The notes under the pieces: model-generated
The model's input: only the letters and a program-made list of their open reading frames with translations
What the model was told of the DNA's origin: nothing
Database searches by the model: none
Shown here: positions 9,016 through 19,071 of the stretch, piece by piece
Numbering within the stretch: position 1 is the first letter of the stretch
Layout of the letters: the number at the start of each line of letters is the position of its first letter
Program-made: the position numbers and the translations under genes
Assembly (NCBI GenBank): GCA_029262115.1
Contig: JAJCZZ010000024.1
Coordinates: 82,026 to 146,025, forward strand
Direction of reading: 5' to 3'
Length of the DNA: 64,000 nucleotides
DNA from: Gemmatimonadota bacterium
Lineage (GTDB): Bacteria; Gemmatimonadota; Gemmatimonadetes; Longimicrobiales; Gaopeijiaceae

Positions 9016-9113
9016 CGAATGGAGCGGGATGGATGTCCGAGCCTTCGTGCGAAGGCGAGCCTGAAAAGGTACCGTCAGGGGCCGGTCGGTGGAAGGTGAC
9101 GGCTCCCCGCCGC

Positions 9114-10211
9114 CTACACGTTGAAGCGAAACAGGAGGATGTCCGCGTCCTTCACCACGTACTCCTTTCCCTCCAAGCGGATGAGGCCCTTGTCCCGCGC
9201 CGCCTTCATGGAGCCCATCTCCACGAACGTTTCATACGCGATTGTCTCGGCCCGGATGAAGCCGCGTTCGAAGTCGGAGTGGATGACCCCCGCCGCTCCC
9301 GGCCCCTTCGTTCCACGGCGGATGGTCCACGCTCGGGACTCCTTTTCGCCGGTCGTGAAGTAGGTGATCAGACCCAGGAGATCGTAGGCCGCCTGAATGA
9401 GGCGAACCAGTCCGCCCTGGGCGAGCCCCAGATCGGCCAGAAACTCCATTCGCTCGTCCGGCTCCAGCTCCGCCAGCTCCGACTCGATGGCCGAGCAGAC
9501 GGACACGATCTCCGCGTCCGAATCGCCTCGGATCGCATCGGCCACCGCCTCGGTCCATAGGTTCGTCCCTGCTGGCAGATCCGACTCCGACACATTGGTC
9601 ACGTACAGGATCGGCTTCATCGTCAGGAGCTGGAACTGGCCCAACGTCTGGCGCTCCTCGTCGGTCAGGTCGAGCGTCCGGACCGCCTTTCCTTCGGACA
9701 AGGCGCCCAACGCCCGCCGGAGGGCCGCCTCCTCACGGATCGCGACCTTGTCGCCCGACTTGGCTTTCTTCGCCACCTTGTCCACCCGTTTTTCGACCAG
9801 ATCGAGGTCGGCCAGCGCCAGTTCCGTCTCAACGATGTCCCGGTCTCGCACGGGATCCACCGAGCCGGAGACATGGGTGACGTCGGGATCGTCGAAGCAA
9901 CGGAGGACATGGGCGATCGCGTCGACCTCCCGGATGTTGGCCAGGAACTGGTTGCCCAGCCCCTCCCCTTCGGAGGCACCCTCGACGAGTCCCGCGATAT
10001 CGACGAACTGCATCACGGTCGGGACGATGCTTTTCGACTGCGTGATCGAGTGGATGGTCTCCAGACGAGGATCGGGTACCTCCACGGTGCCGACGTTCGG
10101 ATCCACCGTGCAAAACGGATAGTTCTCCGACGGTGCTCCGGCCGCGGTCAACGCGTTGAACAGAGACGACTTGCCGACGTTGGGCAGACCTACGATTCCG
10201 ACTCTCAGCAT
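9114..10211 (-). CDS. ychF: Redox-regulated ATPase YchF (Obg-like ATPase)
   Basis: 365 residues, normal length. G1 motif GLPNVGKSS is at residues 8-16, and FVDIAGLVEGASEGEGLGN is the G3 region. NVSE replaces the NKxD of true GTPases, the feature that makes YchF bind ATP. A C-terminal TGS-like domain ends in GKEYVVKDADILLFRFNV. YchF associates with ribosomes and affects stress responses. It stands alone: 168 bp separates it from the S6-S18 start and 148 bp from the M20 hydrolase. Confidence 0.97.
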   Translation of the reverse strand: MLRVGIVGLPNVGKSSLFNALTAAGAPSENYPFCTVDPNVGTVEVPDPRLETIHSITQSKSIVPTVMQFVDIAGLVEGASEGEGLGNQFLANIREVDAIAHVLRCFDDPDVTHVSGSVDPVRDRDIVETELALADLDLVEKRVDKVAKKAKSGDKVAIREEAALRRALGALSEGKAVRTLDLTDEERQTLGQFQLLTMKPILYVTNVSESDLPAGTNLWTEAVADAIRGDSDAEIVSVCSAIESELAELEPDERMEFLADLGLAQGGLVRLIQAAYDLLGLITYFTTGEKESRAWTIRRGTKGPGAAGVIHSDFERGFIRAETIAYETFVEMGSMKAARDKGLIRLEGKEYVVKDADILLFRFNV

Positions 10212-10359
10212 GGTGGACGACGTACGGTATGAGTTGGGCGATGTCCGCCGGCGGGCCCACGCGCGAAGTGCGGCGCAGGGACAGCCGTTGGACGACAGCT
10301 ACGGTGAGTGGTCATGTCATGGGATCGGTTGACGCCCGACGACCACCGAAGATGTGAGG

Positions 10360-11559
10360 TCAGGCGATGGCTGTCTGGACGGCGGCCACCAGATGGGGAT
10401 AGCGTCCGAAGGCCCAGCGTGCCTGCTCGATGTCGAGACGCTCCCGGTTGGTATGCGCGAACCGCTCTTCGCCCGGCGCGAATCCCACCGTGGGGATCCC
10501 GTGAACCCCGCATGACCAGCCCCCGTCGGTGGCAAACGTCCACGGCCGGATCGCCGCCGGTCGCGAGACGTCATCGACCTTTCCGACCGCGCGGGCCGCC
10601 GCCTCGACCGCCGGGTGGCCCGCCTCCATCAGGAAGCCCGGGGTGAGAAGGTTCTTCTCCTCCGCCAGGCCCGTCCACGTGCGCTGATGTTCGCTGGCCA
10701 GCCGCACTTCCACAGACAAGCCGTCCGGTACGGTCGGGACCCGATCCGCCAGCGCAGCCGCCACCCTCTCCAGCAGACTGGCGTCGGTGCTCCCAGGCAG
10801 AATCCGCCAGTCGAGGCACACCACCGCCAGGTCGGGAATTACGTTTCGGCTCTCGGGCTTCACGTCGACCATGGTCGGCGTACAGGTGGCACGCCCCAGC
10901 ACCGGGTCAGAGGGCTGATCGGCCCCGAGGGTGCCCGCCGCGGCGAGCACGTCACCCAGAAGATCGAGCACGTTGTGGGCGCGCTCCGGCGCGCTGGCAT
11001 GGCCCGCCGTCCCGCGGATGACGATCTCGACTTCCGCCCGCCCCCGGTGTCCGATACAGACGTCGCCGTTGGTCGCCTCGCCGATGATGACCACGCCCGG
11101 GGTGACGGTCTTGCTCTCGAGAAGAAGCTTCATGCCCAGTCCTCCGCGCTCCTCCAGGACGGTATGCGCGACCAGGACATCGCCGGGGGCAGTGCCCGCC
11201 ATGGCTGCCGCCGTGTAGGTCTGAAGCGCGAGGGGCCCCTTGATGTCCATGGCCCCGCGACCGTGAAGCGCCCCGTCCGCCACCACACCCCCGAACGGTG
11301 GAAAATCCCACTCGTCGTGGTCGCCCTCGGCCACCACGTCGAGGTGGCAGTTCAGCAGCGCCGGCGGTGCCGATCCGACGCCCTTCACCACCCCGATCAC
11401 ATTGCCTCCGTCGTCGATACGCGCGTCCTCGAAACCGAGTCGTTCGAACTCCCCGAGCACCCGCCGCGACACGGCTTCCTCGTGCCCGGGCAGCCCCGGG
11501 ATCCGGATCAGATCGGCTGCGAACGAAAGCGCGTTCTCGAAGCTCGGGTCGACCGACAT
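10360..11559 (-). CDS. M20-family metallohydrolase (ArgE/DapE/YgeY-like)
   Basis: 399 residues. Zinc ligands of the M20 family are visible: H72 in LLNCHLD, bridging D105 in [10 protein letters not shown]136-E137 in LEERGG (catalytic base and ligand), E161 in IIGEATN and a late His in FAHTNRE. The lid domain (about 185-300) contains the dimerisation-type [11 protein letters not shown]. Substrate is an acylated amino acid or a peptide-like amide. The family includes acetylornithine deacetylase, succinyl-DAP desuccinylase and YgeY, and the context here does not choose among them. It is monocistronic by spacing. Confidence 0.85.
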   Translation of the reverse strand: MSVDPSFENALSFAADLIRIPGLPGHEEAVSRRVLGEFERLGFEDARIDDGGNVIGVVKGVGSAPPALLNCHLDVVAEGDHDEWDFPPFGGVVADGALHGRGAMDIKGPLALQTYTAAAMAGTAPGDVLVAHTVLEERGGLGMKLLLESKTVTPGVVIIGEATNGDVCIGHRGRAEVEIVIRGTAGHASAPERAHNVLDLLGDVLAAAGTLGADQPSDPVLGRATCTPTMVDVKPESRNVIPDLAVVCLDWRILPGSTDASLLERVAAALADRVPTVPDGLSVEVRLASEHQRTWTGLAEEKNLLTPGFLMEAGHPAVEAAARAVGKVDDVSRPAAIRPWTFATDGGWSCGVHGIPTVGFAPGEERFAHTNRERLDIEQARWAFGRYPHLVAAVQTAIA

Positions 11560-11647
11560 GTCATCTCCATGAAATGGACCAGGCGGGGCCGAACCCGAGT
11601 GGAGTTCGGCCCCGCCTCGCCTACAGCTCGCTGCCCGTCCCTGGACT

Positions 11648-13768
11648 TCAGCCGAAGAAGCCCTGGAGCAGATTGGCGATCCACGACGTGCTCTCGACGT
11701 CCAATCCGTGCACTCGCACGAACCAGGGCGCGAGCACGAGCGATACGACGCTCATCAGCTTGATCAGGATGTTCAGCGAGGGTCCGGACGTGTCCTTGAA
11801 CGGATCTCCGACCGTGTCACCCACGACCGCCGCTTTGTGCGCATCGGAGCCTTTGCCGCCGTGGGCCCCGCCCTCGATGAACTTCTTCGCGTTGTCCCAG
11901 GCACCGCCGGCGTTGGCCATGAACAGTGCCATCAAGACACCGGTGACCGTAGCGCCGGCGAGCATGCCGCCCAACGCTTCGACACCGAGGAAGCGACCCA
12001 CCACGACCGGCGCGAGCACCGCGGTCACACCCGGCAAGATCATCTCCCGCAGTGCCGCCTTCGTCGAGATATCGACGCAGCGCGCGGAATCGGGCTTGGC
12101 GGTGCCCTCCATGATACCCGGGATCTCGCGGAACTGACGGCGAACCTCTTCGACCATCCCGGCGGCGGCGCGACCCACCGCGGTCATCGTCAGCGCGGCC
12201 ACGAAGAACGGTAGCGTGCCTCCGATGAACAGCCCGATGACCACCATCGGATCGACGAGATCGATTCCCGAAGCCTGGAGGCCGACCTTCGAGCTGTATG
12301 CGCTGAACAGCGCGAGTGCCGTCAGCGCGGCGGAGCCGATCGCAAAGCCCTTCCCGATGGCGGCCGTGGTGTTTCCGATCGCGTCCAGCGAGTCGGTGAT
12401 GGCGCGGGTCTCCGGGCCCAGACCGCTCATCTCCGAGATACCGCCGGCGTTGTCGGCGATGGGTCCGTACGCGTCCACGGACATCGTCACACCGACCGTC
12501 GCGAGCATGCCGACGGCCGCGATGCCGATTCCGTACAGCCCGGCGAAGAAGAAGGCGACACCAATGGCGATACAGATCAGGATGACAGGAATGGCCGTCG
12601 ACTCCATTCCGACCGCGAGCCCGGTGATGATGTTGGTGGCCGCACCCGTCTGGCTGGCGTCGGCGATCTTCTTGACCGGTCCGGCGGCCGTGTAGTACTC
12701 GGTCACGAGCCCGATGGCGATGCCGACGAGCGTCCCGGCCAGAATCGCGACCCAGGGTCCGATCAACGAATACGCACGACCCGTCTCGGGGTCGGAAAAC
12801 GCGATGCCCATGGACTGCACGACCAGGTACATCAGCGCCAGGAAAAGCCCCGCCGCAATGAAGGTGACGTTGCGCAGCGCGGAAGCCGGGTTGGTGCGCT
12901 CCAGCACCTTCATCATGCCGATTCCGACCAGCGACGCGAGCATACCCACCATGATCGTGACGATCGGGAGGGCGACCGCCGCCGCACGGGACGCAGCCAG
13001 CGCTGGAGCCGTCGCGGCAATCGCGATCGTCGCGACGACCGAGCCCACGTACGACTCGAAGATGTCGGCGCCCATTCCGGCCACGTCGCCGACGTTGTCG
13101 CCGACGTTGTCCGCGATCGTGGCGGGGTTCCGCGGGTCGTCCTCGGGAATGCCGGCCTCGACCTTCCCGACCAGGTCCGCCCCGACATCCGCGGCCTTCG
13201 TGTAGATTCCACCGCCCACGCGTGCGAAGAGCGCGATCGTGCTCGCACCCATCGCGAAGCCGGAGATGACCTCGGCGAAGAAGGCGAACTCGCCGTTGCT
13301 GATGGCGTTCGCGCCGAACACGAAGTACAGAGAGCCGAGCCCGATCAGCCCAAGCGAAGCGACCGCCAGGCCCATGACCGCGCCACCGAAGAAGGCGACG
13401 CGAAGCGCTTTGCCCTGACCCGACGTGTTCGCGGCGGCCGACGTGCGCGTGTTGGCGCGCGTGGCGGACTTCATGCCGAGGAAGCCGGCCGCGACGGAGC
13501 TGAGCGCACCAAAGACGTAGGCGACCGCAGGCATGGTGCCGATGGCCAGGGCGAGGAGCACCGCCACCACAGCGACGAACCCGGAAAGAACCGTGTACTC
13601 CCTTCGCAGGAAGGTCATGGCTCCGTCATGGATCTGCTCACCCAGGTCGATCATCAAGTCGGAACCGGCGGGCTGCTTCTTCACGTAGCCATACACGCCG
13701 GCGGCGACGCCGAGGCCCATGAGGCCCAGGAGCCAGGCCCAGTCAGTCAATGCAACGAGGTCGGTCAT
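11648..13768 (-). CDS. hppA: Membrane-bound ion-translocating pyrophosphatase
   Basis: 706 residues with about 16 membrane helices. It couples hydrolysis of PPi to pumping of H+ or Na+. The substrate site carries [11 protein letters not shown] and [19 protein letters not shown] at about 205-240. A second acidic site has [12 protein letters not shown] and a third near the end has [14 protein letters not shown]. The motif [10 protein letters not shown] has alanine where K+-independent enzymes have lysine, so the K+-dependent subclass is expected. Ion specificity cannot be settled by eye. Start ATG 13768. Confidence 0.97.
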   Translation of the reverse strand: MTDLVALTDWAWLLGLMGLGVAAGVYGYVKKQPAGSDLMIDLGEQIHDGAMTFLRREYTVLSGFVAVVAVLLALAIGTMPAVAYVFGALSSVAAGFLGMKSATRANTRTSAAANTSGQGKALRVAFFGGAVMGLAVASLGLIGLGSLYFVFGANAISNGEFAFFAEVISGFAMGASTIALFARVGGGIYTKAADVGADLVGKVEAGIPEDDPRNPATIADNVGDNVGDVAGMGADIFESYVGSVVATIAIAATAPALAASRAAAVALPIVTIMVGMLASLVGIGMMKVLERTNPASALRNVTFIAAGLFLALMYLVVQSMGIAFSDPETGRAYSLIGPWVAILAGTLVGIAIGLVTEYYTAAGPVKKIADASQTGAATNIITGLAVGMESTAIPVILICIAIGVAFFFAGLYGIGIAAVGMLATVGVTMSVDAYGPIADNAGGISEMSGLGPETRAITDSLDAIGNTTAAIGKGFAIGSAALTALALFSAYSSKVGLQASGIDLVDPMVVIGLFIGGTLPFFVAALTMTAVGRAAAGMVEEVRRQFREIPGIMEGTAKPDSARCVDISTKAALREMILPGVTAVLAPVVVGRFLGVEALGGMLAGATVTGVLMALFMANAGGAWDNAKKFIEGGAHGGKGSDAHKAAVVGDTVGDPFKDTSGPSLNILIKLMSVVSLVLAPWFVRVHGLDVESTSWIANLLQGFFG

Positions 13769-13802
13769 CGGATCGGTTTTCCTCTGTTCCTCGGGAACGT
13801 CG

Positions 13803-14369
13803 TCAACGGTTGAAGCGGTTCATGGCCGCCTCGCTTCCTTCGGTCATCCACACTTCGACTGCTTCGGTCAACTCCGGCAACAACTCTACCACCGTCTCTT
13901 CATCGTCCGGCGGGAAGTCGGCCAACACCCAATCCGCCAGATCCCAGCCGTCCGGCTTCGTCCCCACCCCGACCCTCAACCTCGCGTAGTCGTTCGAGCG
14001 CAGGGCGCCGGATATCGACTTCAAGCCGTTGTGGCCCCCCGGACTCCCGCTCGGCCTGATCCTGACACGACCGACGTCCATCGACGCGTCGTCCACCACC
14101 ACCAGGAGGTCGGCCGTCGGATCGAAGTCCTCGATGTCGTGCACCGCTCGCAAGGCCTGGCCGCTCCGGTTCATGTAGGTCGTCGGCTTCACCAGCCGAA
14201 CATCGTGGCCCGAAACCGATCCTTCCGTAACGAGGGCGCGCCCTTCCCGCGAAAGTGTGGGCAACTTCCAGTCGTACGCGAGCCGGTCGAGGACCCACCA
14301 CCCGACGTTGTGCCGGGTGGCGTCGTACTCTGGCCCAGGGTTCCCCAGGCCGAGTATGACCTTCATCAC
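13803..14369 (-). CDS. pth: Peptidyl-tRNA hydrolase
   Basis: 188 residues. Releases peptides from stalled peptidyl-tRNA. Active-site elements are [18 protein letters not shown] (N10 and catalytic H20), [23 protein letters not shown] and [10 protein letters not shown]. It lies directly downstream of rplY (24 nt) and prs, the common prs-rplY-pth order. The C-terminal tail is short. Confidence 0.97.
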   Translation of the reverse strand: MMKVILGLGNPGPEYDATRHNVGWWVLDRLAYDWKLPTLSREGRALVTEGSVSGHDVRLVKPTTYMNRSGQALRAVHDIEDFDPTADLLVVVDDASMDVGRVRIRPSGSPGGHNGLKSISGALRSNDYARLRVGVGTKPDGWDLADWVLADFPPDDEETVVELLPELTEAVEVWMTEGSEAAMNRFNR

Positions 14370-14393
14370 GACTCGAAGCCGACCCGTGCCCGA

Positions 14394-15056
14394 TCAGTCC
14401 TCGTCGCCCTCGTCATCCGCGCCGGCCTCGGCCTCCGCGGCAGCCGCTGCCTCGGCCTCAGCCTCGGCCTCTTCTTCCTCGGCATCGAGCGTCGGAGTGC
14501 GGGGCACCGAGATCGCGCAGATCGTCTGCTCCGGCTCCATCAGGACCTCGATGTCATCTCCGAGAACCAGATCGGACACGTGAATTGAATCGTTGAGGTC
14601 CAATCCGGAGACGTCAACGTTGATGGAGTCGGGGATGTTCGACGGGATGCAGCGAACCGGAAGTTCGTGGACGATATGGTCCAGGACCCCACCGTTCATC
14701 TTGACCCCGATCGGAGTGCCCTCGAGGTGAACCGGGATTTCGAGCTCCACCATCACGCCCGCCTGGATCCGCAGGAAGTCGATGTGGATCAGCTCCCGTC
14801 GAACCGGATGCGACTGGATCTCACGCACGAGGGTGGTGTGCGATTCGCCGTCGACCTGGAGGTCCACCACCGTGTTTTCCACGGAGATGGTCTCGAAGAG
14901 ATGGAGCGCTTCGTTCGCGTCCACGGACAGTGAGACGGCGTCCATGTCCTTCCCGTACACGACGGCCGGCACCCGACCACTCTGGCGAAGCTTCCGAGCT
15001 ACGCCTTTACCCGTGCCCTCGCGCTTCTCGGCGGCGAGCGTCTTCGTCATCGTCAT
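14394..15056 (-). CDS. rplY: 50S ribosomal protein L25 (general stress protein Ctc type)
   Basis: 220 residues, the long TL5/Ctc form. The N-terminal 5S rRNA-binding domain includes GTGKGVARKLRQSGRVPAVVYG and FLRIQAG. The beta-rich C-terminal domain has PVHLEGTPIGVKMNGGVLD and IPDSINVDVSGL. The end is a run of Ala/Glu/Asp of about 35 residues, a low-complexity acidic tail frequent in GC-rich genomes. Confidence 0.97.
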   Translation of the reverse strand: MTMTKTLAAEKREGTGKGVARKLRQSGRVPAVVYGKDMDAVSLSVDANEALHLFETISVENTVVDLQVDGESHTTLVREIQSHPVRRELIHIDFLRIQAGVMVELEIPVHLEGTPIGVKMNGGVLDHIVHELPVRCIPSNIPDSINVDVSGLDLNDSIHVSDLVLGDDIEVLMEPEQTICAISVPRTPTLDAEEEEAEAEAEAAAAAEAEAGADDEGDED

Positions 15057-15120
15057 ATCATTCTGCCTGCGTTCTGGGTCCCTCGGACCGTGTCGGGCTC
15101 AGCCCGTGGAAACGTCTGGT

Positions 15121-16086
15121 TCAGCCGTCCTGCGGAATCTCGAAGAGCTGGCTAACGGACTCGTTCGAGTGGATGTGGTCGATGGCCTTGGCCAGGAGGT
15201 CGGCAATCGATAACACCTTCAGATTGTCGAAGCGCCGCCCTTCCGGGAGGTGAATCGTGTTGGTCACCACCATCTCTTCCAGTGGCGCCTCGGACAGTCG
15301 CTCGACTGCCGTTCCCGAAAACACCGCGTGCGTCGCGCACGCGTACACCTTACGGGCGCCGCGCTCTTTCAGTGCGTATACTGCGTTGGACAGCGTGCCC
15401 GCCGTGTCGACCATGTCGTCTGCGAGCAAACAGTCCTTCCCTTCCACTTCTCCCACGACGTTCAGGACCTCGGCCACATTCGCCGACGGGCGGCGCTTGT
15501 CGATGATGGCAAAGGTGCCCCCCAACCGCTTCGCGAAACCCCGCGCCATCTTGGCCGATCCGACGTCCGGCGCAACGATCACCGGATCATCCAGACCGAG
15601 CCCCCTGAAGTACTGCGTCAGCACCGGAGCCGCGTACAGGTGATCCACCGGAATGTCGAAAAAGCCCTGAATTTGATGCTGGTGAAAGTCGATCGAGACC
15701 ACACGATCCGCACCGGCCGCCACAATCAGATTGGCCGCCAGTTTGGCTCCGATGGCCACCCTCGGCTGATCCTTCCGATCCTGGCGCGCATATCCGAAGT
15801 ACGGCACGACCGCCGTGACCCGCGCCGCCGAGGCCCGCTTCGCCGCGTCGATCAGGAGCAACAGCTCCATCATGTTGTCCGCCGGAGCGGTCGTCGGCTG
15901 AACGATGAAGACATCGCGGCCGCGGGCGTTCCGGTCGATCCGGACGAAGATCTCTCCGTCCGCAAAGTCCTTGATTGTCGCGCCGTCGGGTGACTTCCCG
16001 ATTCGCTCCCCGATCTCCGCGGCGAGGGGCCGATTGGCCCGGCCGGAGAGGAGGAGGAGCGGTCCCCGCCTGAAGGTGTCGTCCAT
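15121..16086 (-). CDS. prs: Ribose-phosphate pyrophosphokinase (PRPP synthetase)
   Basis: 321 residues from the ATG at 16086 (MDDTFRRGPLLLLSG). An upstream ATG at 16167 would add 27 unconserved residues that overlap the preceding gene. Makes PRPP from ribose-5-phosphate and ATP for nucleotide, His and Trp synthesis. Visible signatures are FADGEIFVRID, RQDRKDQPRVAIGAKLAAN (ATP site), VVSIDFHQHQIQGFFD and the PRPP loop LADDMVDTAGTL. First gene of prs-rplY-pth. Confidence 0.97.
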   Translation of the reverse strand: MDDTFRRGPLLLLSGRANRPLAAEIGERIGKSPDGATIKDFADGEIFVRIDRNARGRDVFIVQPTTAPADNMMELLLLIDAAKRASAARVTAVVPYFGYARQDRKDQPRVAIGAKLAANLIVAAGADRVVSIDFHQHQIQGFFDIPVDHLYAAPVLTQYFRGLGLDDPVIVAPDVGSAKMARGFAKRLGGTFAIIDKRRPSANVAEVLNVVGEVEGKDCLLADDMVDTAGTLSNAVYALKERGARKVYACATHAVFSGTAVERLSEAPLEEMVVTNTIHLPEGRRFDNLKVLSIADLLAKAIDHIHSNESVSQLFEIPQDG

Positions 16087-16141
16087 ACCTGTGGGGTCGT
16101 GGAGAAGCCGGTGCGTCCCGCGATTGCGACAGCCTGAAAAG

Positions 16142-17962
16142 CTAGGAGAGAGGCGGGGGGAGGTCAACGCGTAGGCGTGCGACCGACGTCAGAGGATTGC
16201 GACCGGGCACACCGACCTCGACGGTCACGTCGTAGTCCCCGGGCTCGAGGTTGCCGCTCTCGACCTCGACGCGCCTGAGGACGGATGTCGGGGCATCCGG
16301 GCCCGCCTCCTCCCACGACAACTCGAGCGCCTGGGCGTCCCCGACGAGTCCGAGCCAACGCCCGAGCCGACGCGCGACGTTGCCGTCGCGCCTCTGGACG
16401 GAAAGACGGTACCGAAGCGTCGACGGCGCGAAGCCCAGCCCGGTGACTTCCCACACCACGCCCATGCGGTCCCCCAGACGAATCGAAGCCTCGGGCAGGG
16501 CCACGGAGAGCATGTCGCTCAGAGTGGTCGGTTCGGGACCATCTGCCCGAACGAACAGGAGACCGGAGAGCGCCGGCAGGTCCGGCGGAAGGGTGTCCGC
16601 CGTGACCCCCCACCGGCGCCGGCCCGCCCGTCGCTCTCCGGGGCTCCACGCCTCGGCCGAGGCGATCCACCGCCCCGCCGGGGCCTCGACCATGAGCCCT
16701 CCCTGGGTTGCCGCCCGCCGCGTTGAAACCCGTGCCCCGCCGGCCGGCGAAATCAGGAACAGCGCCACGGTGTCGGACGCGCCGACGGCCGTCGGCGGTG
16801 GCTCCAGCCATGGGCGGGGGTGGGAATGGCGGCTGTGGACGGTCGTGTCGGTCGGGAGCGCCACCGTCGCGACCAGCGCCACACGGTCGCCTCGCGGGAA
16901 TACGACCGACTGCCCGTTCATCGGAAGAAAGACGGGAGCGTACGCCGGCGCGTACAGGCTCCGCGGACGCCGCTTGCGTACCACCATATCGTCCTCGGTG
17001 GCGCTCCACGGCTCCAGAAGCGTCTCGCCCGCGGCGAGGTATTCCCGCCCCTCCGGGTGCTTATGTCCGATCACGTTCAGACCGGCGGACACGTCGAAGC
17101 TCTGGCTCCGCTCCCACCACAGCTCCCACCCGTGGCGCACCGTGAGCTCCTCCAGATCCCGCCCCCATGCGATGCCGAAGGGGTTTCGTGCGTCTTCGCG
17201 TAGGGTGGACACCGTCCATCGGGCGAAGTGCGCCGTCCGGCGGTCGTTGCCGGGAACCAGATACAAGGGATCGGAAAGCAACCAGAACCGTTCGAGCGCG
17301 CTGCCGAGAGAGTCGGGCGATTCCGTGCGGGCCTCGGAGAGAACGTCCCGAGCCTTTCCACGTAGAGGTCGCTCGGGCAGGGTCCAGCGCTCGCGCTGCT
17401 CGGCGGGCATTTCACCGAGCGCTCGGTCGAATGCGGCTCCCGACCCCTCGAAGTCGCCGGCGCCGTGCAGGGCCAGGCCCTCCAACGCGGCGCACCACCA
17501 CGGCGTGGCGCCACCGCAGCTCCGGGCGGCCTCCACCGCCCCGAGCCAGGCACCACCCTCGACCCGGTACCAAACCCTCTGGCCTAAAAGCCAGTCGTCG
17601 TGAGGGAGCACCGAGGCGACGCTGTCCAGGTACGTCACCAACGAGCGCCGCTCCTGATCGATCTCGGGCGACTCCGGCGTCGGAACCCATTCCCCTTCGT
17701 CCCACCACTCGCAGAACCGTCCAACCACCTCATCGCAGCGACCGGACCAGTCCGCGGTGGTCCGCGGAAGCAGACGGGCTCGGCGGCGTTCGAACCGGGA
17801 CTGGCGCGAGCGCGCCCGGCCGACGGCACTGGCCGAGTCGAAGGCCTCGATTACCGGAGCGGACACGGGCTCCGAGGCGGACTGCGCCCACGCGGCGGAC
17901 GGGCACGCAAGTATGAGGAGCGCCAGGAGAAGTCGCTCTCCGCTCGCATTCCGGTCGCTCAC
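16142..17962 (-). CDS. Exported protein of unknown function
   Basis: About 606 residues from a GTG at 17962, preferred because GGAGG lies 5 nt upstream and the product begins with a clean signal peptide (RLLLALLILACPSAAWA). An ATG at 17980 would add 6 residues. After the signal come an Arg-rich segment (RARSRQSRFERRRARLL), a helical repeat-like region rich in Trp and Cys (about 60-250), a stretch FGIAWGRDLEELTVRHGWELWWE, and a C-terminal half that looks beta-rich. The fragment around HGWELWWE faintly recalls GWxTD-type proteins, but this is not a firm match. It lies 55 nt upstream of prs and downstream of tRNA-Gln. Confidence 0.7.
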   Translation of the reverse strand: MSDRNASGERLLLALLILACPSAAWAQSASEPVSAPVIEAFDSASAVGRARSRQSRFERRRARLLPRTTADWSGRCDEVVGRFCEWWDEGEWVPTPESPEIDQERRSLVTYLDSVASVLPHDDWLLGQRVWYRVEGGAWLGAVEAARSCGGATPWWCAALEGLALHGAGDFEGSGAAFDRALGEMPAEQRERWTLPERPLRGKARDVLSEARTESPDSLGSALERFWLLSDPLYLVPGNDRRTAHFARWTVSTLREDARNPFGIAWGRDLEELTVRHGWELWWERSQSFDVSAGLNVIGHKHPEGREYLAAGETLLEPWSATEDDMVVRKRRPRSLYAPAYAPVFLPMNGQSVVFPRGDRVALVATVALPTDTTVHSRHSHPRPWLEPPPTAVGASDTVALFLISPAGGARVSTRRAATQGGLMVEAPAGRWIASAEAWSPGERRAGRRRWGVTADTLPPDLPALSGLLFVRADGPEPTTLSDMLSVALPEASIRLGDRMGVVWEVTGLGFAPSTLRYRLSVQRRDGNVARRLGRWLGLVGDAQALELSWEEAGPDAPTSVLRRVEVESGNLEPGDYDVTVEVGVPGRNPLTSVARLRVDLPPPLS

Positions 17963-18052
17963 GGGGGCCTCCACGCACATCCCGTTTGAGGGGACCGGCT
18001 CGGTCCCGGCTACAGTTCCCACACCGGGCGCTCGCGCCGGTCGGTCTTGCGA

Positions 18053-18123
18053 TAGGCCCGGCCGGACTCGAACCGGCACCGCCGCTTCCAAAGAGCGGTG
18101 TGCTGCCGTTACACCACGGGCCA
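18053..18123 (-). tRNA. tRNA-Gln (anticodon TTG)
   Basis: 71-nt cloverleaf. Acceptor arm TGGCCCG pairs with CGGGCC. The anticodon arm is CCGCT-CTTTGGA-AGCGG, with TTG at positions 34-36, and the T arm is GCCGG-TTCGAGT-CCGGC. CCA is not encoded. Position 1 (T) faces T at 72, leaving the first acceptor pair open; GlnRS is known to prefer a weak 1-72 pair. It lies 39 nt beyond the ispE stop and about 90 nt before the exported protein gene. Confidence 0.95.
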
Positions 18124-18162
18124 ACACCAAGGGTCCATCCTACCCGAATCCCTTGGGCGCTT

Positions 18163-19071
18163 TCAACCCCCCACCGAAACCAACGGCCTCGGAGACGGCA
18201 AACACATCAGGGTCGGCACGCAGTAGACGGGCCAGCGATTTTCCGATTCCAACCGCGAACAGACGGCCCGGGCAGCGGCTTCGTCCTCGGTCAACCAGAA
18301 GCAGGCGGCCCCGCTCCCGGACAGGAGGGCGGGCTCGGCATCTACGTCGGCGAGGGCAGCGAGGGCCTCGGCAACCTGTGGGTACACCTCGGCCACCACC
18401 GGCTGAAAGTCGTTCGATGCGTCCGCCATCACTCCCTCCCACGAGCCGGTGTCCAACGCGCCGCCCATCTGGTCAATCACCGTATGTTCGCCCTCGGGGC
18501 GAGCCAGCGACGCGTAGGCCGGCGCCGTAGCGACATGAACGTCAGGCGTCACCAGGACCACCCACGCGGGCGGGAGCGGCCGCAGCCATTGAAGCACCTC
18601 GCCTCGGCCGCGTCCGCGGGCGAGCGGGCTCGTGCCCAGGAAGAACGGGACATCCGAGCCCAACTCCGCCGCCAGGGCGCTCAACTCCCCGATCTCGAGC
18701 GGCGACTCCGTCAGCGCGTTCAGCGCTTTCAGAACAGCAGCGGCGTCCGACGACCCGCCGCCGAGTCCGGCGCCTGCGGGAATCCGCTTCTCGAGGCGCA
18801 CGGCAACGCCGACGTCCAGGGCGACTCGATCGACGAAGAACTGAGCCGCACGGAACGCCAGGTTGTCGTGGATCGGGCCCAAATCCGGTCCGTCCATCTC
18901 CAGGGAGATGCCCCCGCGGGTGAGTTGCACCCCGACCCGATCGGACAGACCGATTGCCTGAAAAAGGGTGTCGATCTCATGGAACCCGTCGGCCCGACGT
19001 GTCCCGACGGTCAATTTGAGGTTGACTTTGGCGGGAGCCGCCAATTCCAACCCCTGGTCGAGATCGTTCAT
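18163..19071 (-). CDS. ispE: 4-diphosphocytidyl-2-C-methyl-D-erythritol kinase
   Basis: 302 residues from the ATG at 19071 ([20 protein letters not shown]). GHMP kinase of the non-mevalonate isoprenoid pathway, phosphorylating CDP-methylerythritol. The N-terminal PAKVNLKLTVGTRRADGFHE and the ATP-binding loop PAGAGLGGGSSDAAA are diagnostic, and LLSGSGAACFW near the end is the third GHMP motif. The start overlaps the preceding gene's stop by 4 nt (ATGA). It is the last protein gene of the alaS-ispE run. Confidence 0.96.
   Translation of the reverse strand: MNDLDQGLELAAPAKVNLKLTVGTRRADGFHEIDTLFQAIGLSDRVGVQLTRGGISLEMDGPDLGPIHDNLAFRAAQFFVDRVALDVGVAVRLEKRIPAGAGLGGGSSDAAAVLKALNALTESPLEIGELSALAAELGSDVPFFLGTSPLARGRGRGEVLQWLRPLPPAWVVLVTPDVHVATAPAYASLARPEGEHTVIDQMGGALDTGSWEGVMADASNDFQPVVAEVYPQVAEALAALADVDAEPALLSGSGAACFWLTEDEAAARAVCSRLESENRWPVYCVPTLMCLPSPRPLVSVGG

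Noticed and set aside
16142..17962. GWxTD-domain protein
   Set aside because: Only HGWELWWE vaguely resembles the motif; the following TD-R residues are missing, so the family was not assigned.
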